This document shows, one piece after another, positions 57,476 to 64,000 of a stretch of 64,000 bases of DNA. The position numbers were made by a program, and so were the translations under genes. The DNA is from Canna indica. Taxonomy: Eukaryota > Streptophyta > Magnoliopsida > Zingiberales > Cannaceae. Numbering within the stretch: position 1 is the first letter of the stretch; each line of letters starts with the position of its first letter. A model generated the notes under the pieces. It was not told the DNA's origin and did no database searches. It saw only the letters and a list, made by a program, of their open reading frames with translations. Location of the stretch: contig CP136892.1 of NCBI GenBank assembly GCA_034359265.1, positions 8,480,501 to 8,544,500 of the forward strand. Direction: 5' to 3'.

Positions 57476-57505
<30 letters not shown>
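57476..57505. repeat. ATC trinucleotide microsatellite
   Basis: About ten uninterrupted ATC/CAT units in noncoding sequence. Confidence 0.9.
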
Positions 57506-57508
<3 letters not shown>

Positions 57509-57574
57509 CATACATACTACTTGGAAAGAAATTAATATTATGATGTGGAAGAGCTGGCCATGGTAGCTAATAAC

Positions 57575-58028
57575 TAGCGATTCACAATGGTTCTATTAAT
57601 CATATTTTTTATGATTAATTAAAATTAAAATCGATTAAATACATATTAATCGAATCTAAAATTAAAATCGTTCGGTGTCAAAAACTAGAATATATTCGAA
57701 ATCGAAACGGACTCGATTTTGATTATCTGACAGATAGCCAAAATCGGTTAGTTTGATTCGAATAGAATCAGTTACCTGTTTACTAACATGTTAATCGGTT
57801 AGTAAATTATATTTTGGACTATCTAAAAATTATCAAAATAATTAATTACAGTGGTTTCGATTACCGATTATCCGCGAACCAATAATCGCAATCGAACCCT
57901 ATCTAATCGATTTTTCATATTCTTTAACCGAAATTAAAACTGAACCATAAATTCACTATCTGAAATTGAATTTTAAGATTCGGCTAATCAGTTAACTGTG
58001 TTTCACCGATTTTATATTGCTACCCCTA
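57575..58028. mobile_element. hAT-type MITE (454 bp)
   Basis: A perfect 8-bp target duplication, CTAATAAC, flanks it (57567-57574 and 58029-58036). The right end, read inward, is TAGGGGTAGCAATATAAAAT; the left is TAGCGATTCACAATGGTTC. The interior is rich in AATCGGTTA/TAACCGATT motifs in both orientations. No coding capacity is seen. Confidence 0.85.
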
Positions 58029-58181
58029 CTAATAACATTAGCCTAATCAATTTGCAATCTAAGAATAGGACGATCTGATGGGAGACAATTATAGGGAAGA
58101 GAGATAAAAAATGAAACTAGTGATGCATGCTTCATATATATATATAGTAGTGTTAGATTCAAAGTCATCTAATCTAACGAG

Positions 58182-58511
58182 TGTTAAATTCCACGTTGAT
58201 TAAAATATGATTAAGATAATCTTTAAATAATTTGAGCAATTATCTCCTAATGAGCTAGCTTTTGAAGTGAGTTAGACCCACTAATTTCTTAATATGGTAT
58301 CAGAGTCTATCATGTGGTTGATATTGTGCCACCCGCAGATGTCCAGTCTTGCAAAATTTCACGCTCCAGATGTCCAATTCTGGGTGTGAGGTGGGTGTGT
58401 TAGAATCTTACATTGGTTTAAATATGGTCAAGATAATCTTTAAATAGTTTGAGCAATTATCTCCTCATAAGCTAACTTTTGGAGTGAGTTAGACCCACTA
58501 ATTTCTTAACA
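58182..58511 (+). mobile_element. TRIM retrotransposon (330 bp)
   Basis: Two 113-114-bp LTRs (58182-58294 and 58398-58511) begin TGTTA. TGGTATCAGAGTC, the classic initiator-tRNA-Met primer-binding sequence, follows the first LTR, and a purine-rich tract (GTGAGGTGGG) precedes the second. The flanks are ACGAG and ACTAG (4 of 5 identical). It is the most complete copy of the family also seen at 19677 and 44264. Confidence 0.9.
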
Positions 58512-59336
58512 ACTAGGGTTGTGTAGTAAACTCTTTGCCTAATTAAATTTAGAATTTTATTATTATGATATGATATTTCTCCACTAATATTATATTTAAT
58601 TTGGGTTTGGATATATTATACAAGCCCAAAAGTTAGCATGGTGTAAACATCTTTGTCAGCATCCACGACATCTTCGTTAAGTCTCACCTATGCGCCACGT
58701 GTAAGGATATATTTAATTTGGGTTGTGTAGGCAAGTTGCTCTCTGCATATGCGCCACGTGTAAAGTCAACATCTTTGTCAGTATCTATAACATCTTCGTT
58801 AAGTCTCACCTAACAAAAGTTAGCATGATGTCATTTTTGTATCATTTTCAATAATCTCAGGGGTATTTTAGCTCCAAAATAAACGTTAGAGGTATTTTAG
58901 TACCCGTGAGAAAACGTCTTGGCATGTATGCGCGCAACATGTCCACGTCATCAGTTTTAATCATCAGCCACGTCAGCTCCGTTATCTCTCAATTAACGCC
59001 GTTTACCTAAAGGGGTATTTTTGTACCAAATTCCATAACGTAACAGTACAACAAACCACTTATGTTTTGACGTCAAAATAAGAAAGCATTTCGACGCCAG
59101 CAGTAGTCAAAATGACATATTGACGAAAAAAAATGACGAAAAAGAGTGAAAAATAACGAGAGTCGAAACGAACATTTCAACATCTACTTAGACGTCGAAA
59201 TGTTCGGCATATCGATGCCTGTTGATAGGCGTTATCAGACGTCGATATGAACATAGCGATGTATAATGACAGACATCGAAACATTTTAAAAATATATAGA
59301 AGTTTGCATATTGACGTCTGTTACGGCGTCGATATG

Positions 59337-59340
<4 letters not shown>

Positions 59341-59380
<40 letters not shown>
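59341..59380. repeat. TA dinucleotide run (~20 units)
   Basis: An uninterrupted TA tract lies between the left subterminal region of the CACTA element and its captured gene fragment, at the capture junction. Confidence 0.9.
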
Positions 59381-59383
<3 letters not shown>

Positions 59384-59384
59384 G

Positions 59385-59960
59385 GAGCCGCCGCTGTCGC
59401 ACCACCAGCCGTGTACGTCCCACATCACGTCGACCGTCGACCCATCCACAACTATCGCCTGATTCCCTCGAAAGTTCCACTCCAGCCTCTGCACGTCCAC
59501 CACCTTCTTCTCGTCCACGGAGATGCTCAGCTCCGAGCCCTCCCCTCTCACGCTGTCCCCTCCCGCCGCCACCCAGCGTGGCCTTGGTGGCGTACATGCT
59601 GACGCCGCGCCGCACGCACTCCATCCTGCTCATCGCCGAGCACTCCGCGGCGATGGGAGGTGGTGCGACGCCCTCGAACGTCCTCCTCACGAACTCCGCG
59701 CACATGTCGCCGAGCAACAGGCCGAGCTCCGCGTCGGCGACCGCCACAAGGTAGGACCCGAGCCGTAGGACGCGGAAGAGATGTCCTAGTGGAGACTGAT
59801 GAACGAGTCGCCGGCGAGGAAACATCGGCTGCCTTTCTTCTTTCACAGGACGTGGGAGCGCGTCTTCGAGGTGTTCGACGGAGTGCCGCTCGTGACCTTG
59901 ACGGAGAGGGATGCGCCGGTATGGTTCCGGGACCAGGTGAGCCTCGTGAGGAGCTAAGAA
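59385..59960 (-). pseudogene. Captured DUF868-family gene fragment, frameshifted
   Basis: Three frames on the complement strand together give the DUF868 order. First comes RLTWSRNHTGASLSVKV (near 59955-59900). Next is KKKGSRCFLAGDSFISLH (near 59855-59800), then VAVADAELGLLLGDMCAEF and FEGVAPPPIAAECSAMSRME (59755-59620). Last is SELSISVDEKKVVDVQRLEW, then NFRGNQAIVVDGSTVDVMWD (59535-59400), ending DVHGWW at the TA run. DUF868 proteins are plant-specific and of unknown molecular function. At least two frameshifts and a stop prevent a complete product. The high GC content contrasts with the AT-rich transposon, as expected for captured host sequence. Confidence 0.8.
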
Positions 59961-60827
59961 GTGAATAATTAAATTTGCGCAGATTTGCATGCAAATGTAT
60001 TTTTTAATAATTAAATATAAAAATATAATTATTTATTTTTTAAAAAAGAGCAGGAGGCGGGAAATCTCTCGCCTGCATGGGCGAGCAAGCGCGCCACGTG
60101 CGCTTGCCTGCTTACCCACGCCGACAGGCGCCGAAATATTTCGGCACCAGATTGGCTTCGAAACATTTCGGCGTCTCTGGTAGGAGGCGCCAATTTTTTT
60201 TTTGGCATCTGTTGTGGCGTCAAAATTTGCACCTTTCTCAGTTTTTTCGACGTCTGCTCTCAAACGTCGAAATTTATCGTATTAAAATATTTTAATTACT
60301 TTACATTTTGACGCTTATAATAAGTGTCGAAAATTTAACGTCGATATATAAGAATTTTGTTGTAGTGTAAGAGGTATTTTTGATCCCAAAAAAAATTTAT
60401 GAGCATTTTTGTACCCGTGAAAATATATTAGGGGATATTTTTGTACATTTTCCCATTTTATTTTCTTTATTTTAGTTTGAATTGAGTTTTCTATGGGCTA
60501 ATTAATTTCAATTACGATGGATTCAACTTAATTCTTCAAAGTTTTCAAGTGAAAAAAATGAATAAATTCGAAAGTAAATTTCTAATAATTAATTAATTAG
60601 CTTGTTCGAGTTCGGTCGAGTCTATAATCATATTCAACATCTTTGAATTTTAAGAAAATAATTGTGGACAATTGGGTTTGATTTATTTGAGTCTAATATA
60701 TATTTATGCAATTAATTTGTTCTTACTTGTGTTTGAATATTGATCAAACAAAGATGTGCCGGAACATACATACTAGATAATTATAATTATTTGTACCATT
60801 AAATAATAACTATTTTTATTTTTAAAA

Positions 60828-61388
60828 AATAATTAATTAAATATATTCTGAACTATGTATTTTTTCTCATTTATGCACAATTTTAAAATATTATTAAATT
60901 ATATTTCGAACTTTGACATTTGTCTCAATTACATCCTCTTATTAACTCTGCATCTGCAGTCTTGTTAAGACGATGGCGTGATTTTTTGACTTAGATTAAA
61001 ATAATATTTTTTTTTTATTTTTTTTAAAATCACTTTTAATTTATATAAAATAAGATAAATTTTTTTTTTAATTTTATATTAAAGAATCACTCCGAATCAT
61101 GTCTGGGATGAACATGAAGTAATTTTTTAATGTAAAATATAAAATATTATTTTATATTATTTAATATAAATTAATGTGATTTTTAAAATATTTTTTAAAT
61201 AAAAAATATTATTTTAATCCACGTCAGAATATCACGTCAATGTCTTAACGGTGCTGTCGATGGAGAATTGACGGGAGGATATAATTGAGACAAATGTCAA
61301 AATTCGGGATACAATTTGATAATATTTTGAAATTAGCCATAAATTAGATGAAGTGCATAGTTCAGTATATATTTAGGTAATTATTCTT
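60828..61388. mobile_element. Inverted-repeat MITE (~560 bp), Mutator-like family
   Basis: The left arm (AATTAAATATATTCTGAACT, then TTTGACATTTGTCTCAATTA) pairs with the reverse complement of the right arm (ACCTAAATATATACTGAACT, then TTTTGACATTTGTCTCAATT) over about 200 bp. The same family appears at 50543-50935. Target duplication not resolved because the flanks are A/T runs. Noncoding. Confidence 0.6.
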
Positions 61389-63925
61389 TTAGTTCATTGT
61401 ACTGTGCAAAATAATAAAATGAATAAAGATTTTAATAAGATGCATGTATTTAGAGTTTTCTAGAACAGTTTGATCCCAACTAACAAAGCCTTGTCCTAAA
61501 TGGAGGAACAACAGTTGAAGGAATCTTTGTCAATTGATTTCCACATGCCAATTATTGGTAGATAAACATTAGTAATAATATTGAAAATTAATATAATGTT
61601 ATATGTTGTGTTTTATGTGGGAAATACATGAGATGAAAAGGATGGGTCAAAACTTCCATTATTGACATGACTTGGACTATTAAGCAACTTAATGCACATT
61701 TTCCTTCAAGGAATAATTAGAGAATATTGTGTCATGTTTCACAAGTTCTTTTCTATACATGACTTGAAGACTTAATTGATCATCTAGTCAGTTGGAAATG
61801 TTTACATATTCTTTTCCATCAAGTCTTGATAAGGCAACAATTTAACTCTATACATTGTATTTGAATCGATCATGAGTAAGTTGATTTTAACCTCGATTCA
61901 TTTACCTCGCGCAATTAATTCAACACGTTCATGTTTTGATAGATCGCGATTTTTTTTTTTCTAGATCTGAAAATTGGAAAGGTTGCGAATCATGCATGAA
62001 TCACCCATTAACGGTAGATCTGACGATGGACGACATTAGCTTTGTGCTACTGCTACAAATACTCATCAGAAATTTATTTGAGATGTTAGTTTGTTCTAGT
62101 CTCGTAGCGAAAGTTCGTAGGAAATTACGTTGATTAATAAAGCTTAATAAAAGTATTATCATCGATTTTAACTCAAGCATTTAATTTAAACCAATAGTTT
62201 AGGATTATAAAGTTAATGAGCTAATTAATTGTCTCATCATTTGAGTCGTAACAACTGATAACAAAGCAACATGGTGGGGAAGCCTATATCAGAAAGATAA
62301 TTCGAGATGGGGTGGGAGCTGTTGCTAGGTTAAACTTCGCATGTCATCGACTAGGATATGATTTAGGATCATGTGTTAAAAATTGACTTGGGTCTTGAGA
62401 AGAACATCAAGTCTTAAATAAGGGAGATTATAATATCTTGATTTTACTTCTTTACGAAGAATTTGTGTGAAGTCTTGTTGATTTATAAGACATGTTTATG
62501 GGTGTATACTATCATCTACTTCAACTTAGACATTTAATTGGGCAAATAATTTAGACCTATGAAACTAATAAGCCAATTATTCTATTAAGTAAATCGTAGT
62601 ACTTAAAAACTTCAAACCGAAACCAAGAGCTCATCGCATTGGATTTCTTTATTTGTCGAAGGCTGCTCAAGTGTTGTGGAGCTTGTGATAGAATCTTCAT
62701 GAGTTACATTTTGAGCTCTCTTGAAGTGTTTCTCTTTTGCACTTCTATTCCTTTCTATTTTCCTTTAATTTTTTACTCGCATTTTCTTAATTACTTTTGT
62801 AGCATTTTAGCTCTTATAAAATGAATATAAATTATCTTTAAAATAAAATGATTCAACGAGTTTAAGTTTTTTAAAATAAGAAAATTAAAATTTCATATGC
62901 CCAATATTAAGCACCAAAAGACACAAAATTCGAACCAAACCACATATTGGTTTGTATTTTTGCAAATTTTTCACCATAATTTTATGTGCTAAAATCATTG
63001 ACTTAAAATGTTTAAAGTGAAACTAATATTAGTATATTATTTCATTAACAGCCAGTAAATTAAAGGAATAACACAAAAAGAAGCTTTTCAAGCAATTTTC
63101 AAGAATCTTATTTGCTTTTTTAATGTCTTTGGCTCTTTTCCAATTCTTTTTTTTATATTTCCTTTTTGAGTATATATAGAATCCCTTAAATTATCACTAA
63201 TGATGTGACTATTGACACAATTAATCATCAATAAAATAAATTGTAGCATGTTTTTCTTTAAAAATAATAAATTTAAAAAATATGTTTAAATTGTCTACTA
63301 AACTATCATGTGCATATCACGTGCATTCCAATTGCTTCAAGAAATAAATAATTTAGCTTTCAAAATATAGGACAAATAACATGGATTAGATTCATAGAAC
63401 CACGTGCTAATATGATCTAATTTTAGTTAGTCTTAAATTTCTTAATGCAAATATGTGGACTAACTATATAATCATCATGATATTAATTGATCTGTTTTTT
63501 TTTTTTTTTTAAAATTATAACAAAGATAAAAAATCATAATAGATGATCATATTAGAATTTGAATCCTAAATTTCTAGACAACGTTCAACATATTGTCATT
63601 AACTGTATTATCCATAATTGACTATCTGTTCTTCTCCTTGTACATTAAATTTTAAGATAATTAATTAAATTGACAAGTGAAGAATTGGACAAACTCTAAT
63701 GATTTAGATACAAAGTTACTCATTATAACTTTTTGAATCAATGCGTGCATATATATATTGGTGTTTTCTCACAGGATGCTACATGACTTTTCTACTTGTG
63801 TTTTCTCAATGCCACACAGATTGCTTGTATTATCGACGAGAGGGATTAGGGAATCGGCGGCTCTCCCTACCCTTTTCGGTTTGGGATGGGGGAGTTGGTG
63901 ATTTATCTGTTCGCTCCGCTTGGGA
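61389..63925. other. AT-rich intergenic region, nothing recognised
   Basis: Short open frames at 61936-62133 and 62639-62824 have no recognisable domain and noncoding-like composition. A GC-richer stretch at 63835-63925 precedes the transposon end at 63926 and is unassigned. Confidence 0.4.
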
Positions 63926-64000
63926 TAGGGATGATAATTTTATTCGCATCCGTTAATTAAAAATTGCATCCACACTGTATCCGATCAATATCCGTAAATA
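63926..64000. mobile_element. hAT-type element, left end only (cut by window edge)
   Basis: It begins TAGGGATGATAATTTTATTC and continues with GCATCCG and ATCCGTAAATA motifs like the end of the 7986-8648 element (TAGGGATGTCAA...). The right end lies outside the window, so neither length nor target duplication can be checked. Confidence 0.45.

Larger units (their letters stand above)
59044..60367 (-). mobile_element. Pack-type CACTA transposon carrying a DUF868 gene fragment (1.32 kb)
   Basis: The right end, read inward, is CACTACAACAAAATTCTTAT, a classic CACTA terminus; the left end is a slightly altered CAGTACAACAAACCACTTA. A perfect 3-bp target duplication, TAA, flanks it (59041-59043 and 60368-60370). 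Subterminal regions carry many GACGTCGAAATG/GACGTCGATATG motifs in both orientations (59065-59340 and 60120-60350), the repeated-site arrangement typical of CACTA ends. No transposase is present. Instead there is a GC-rich gene fragment at 59385-59960. Confidence 0.85.
58630..60450 (-). mobile_element. TIR DNA element, minus-strand copy of the 9409 family, split by a CACTA insertion
   Basis: Both flanks of the CACTA element (58630-59040 and 60368-60450) match, on the complement strand, parts of 9409-9890. Shared landmarks include GCATATGCGCCACGTG, TTAGCATGATGTCATTTTTG, GTACCCGTGAGAAAACGTC and CCACGTCAGCTCCGTTATCT. Removing 59044-60367 and one TAA restores continuity across CCATAACG. The low-coordinate end is not clearly defined. 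Confidence 0.6.

Noticed and set aside
59311..59754. Plus-strand frame in the CACTA cargo as a gene
   Set aside because: It is antisense to the recognisable DUF868 reading and includes the TA run translated as Tyr-Ile repeats.
59385..59960. An intact DUF868 gene
   Set aside because: The domain order is spread over three frames with a stop, and both ends are cut by transposon sequence.
1..64000. tRNA, rRNA or organelle-type genes
   Set aside because: No cloverleaf-compatible or rRNA-like sequence was recognised by eye. A dedicated tRNA/rRNA scan would be needed to exclude them.

Overview
This is a nuclear chromosome segment from a flowering plant. It carries spliced genes with GT-AG introns, a gene for a plastid-targeted ribosomal protein, a plant shaggy-like kinase, and a dense layer of plant transposon families (L1-type LINEs, TRIMs, hAT, CACTA and long-TIR Mutator-like elements). 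The GC-rich 5' end of the RPS1 gene and the GC-rich captured gene fragments suggest a monocot, but this is weak inference and the species cannot be named from the sequence.

Layout. (1) 1-9160: a LINE fragment interrupted by a nearly complete L1-type LINE on the minus strand (331-9110, flanked by a ~50-bp target-site duplication). That LINE is itself interrupted by a solo LTR (2167-3620) and two back-to-back hAT-type MITEs (7986-8648, 8657-9053). (2) 9409-10150: a TIR element. (3) 12138-14881 (+): an intact 12-coding-exon GSK3/shaggy-like kinase gene. (4) 15856-19337 (-): a pyroglutamyl-peptidase I gene that has lost the segment around its catalytic cysteine and is frameshifted; a TRIM sits upstream. 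(5) 20786-26515: two further LINE copies (one with an 18-bp TSD) and a hAT MITE. (6) 26571-28027: a long-inverted-repeat Mutator-like element. (7) 30488-36282 (+): an intact 7-exon gene for plastid 30S ribosomal protein S1. (8) 36593-41384: an inverted-repeat element, a second long-TIR Mutator-like element, a decayed inverted copy of the 5' end of the AP3M gene, a hAT element with a GC-rich cargo, and a TRIM. (9) 41647-47478 (+): an intact 8-exon gene for the AP-3 adaptor mu subunit, with a solo TRIM LTR in intron 4. (10) 48546-50301: a hAT element that keeps only the transposase C-terminal dimerisation domain plus a GC-rich tandem-repeat block. (11) 50302-64000: no intact gene seen. It holds CACTA, hAT, TRIM and inverted-repeat elements, including a CACTA element (59044-60367) that carries a broken DUF868 gene fragment.

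The three intact genes have unrelated housekeeping roles: phosphorylation signalling, plastid translation and vacuolar trafficking. They do not form a pathway or cluster. The main interest is in the nested transposons with readable target-site duplications, gene-fragment capture by DNA transposons, and partial or decayed gene copies.
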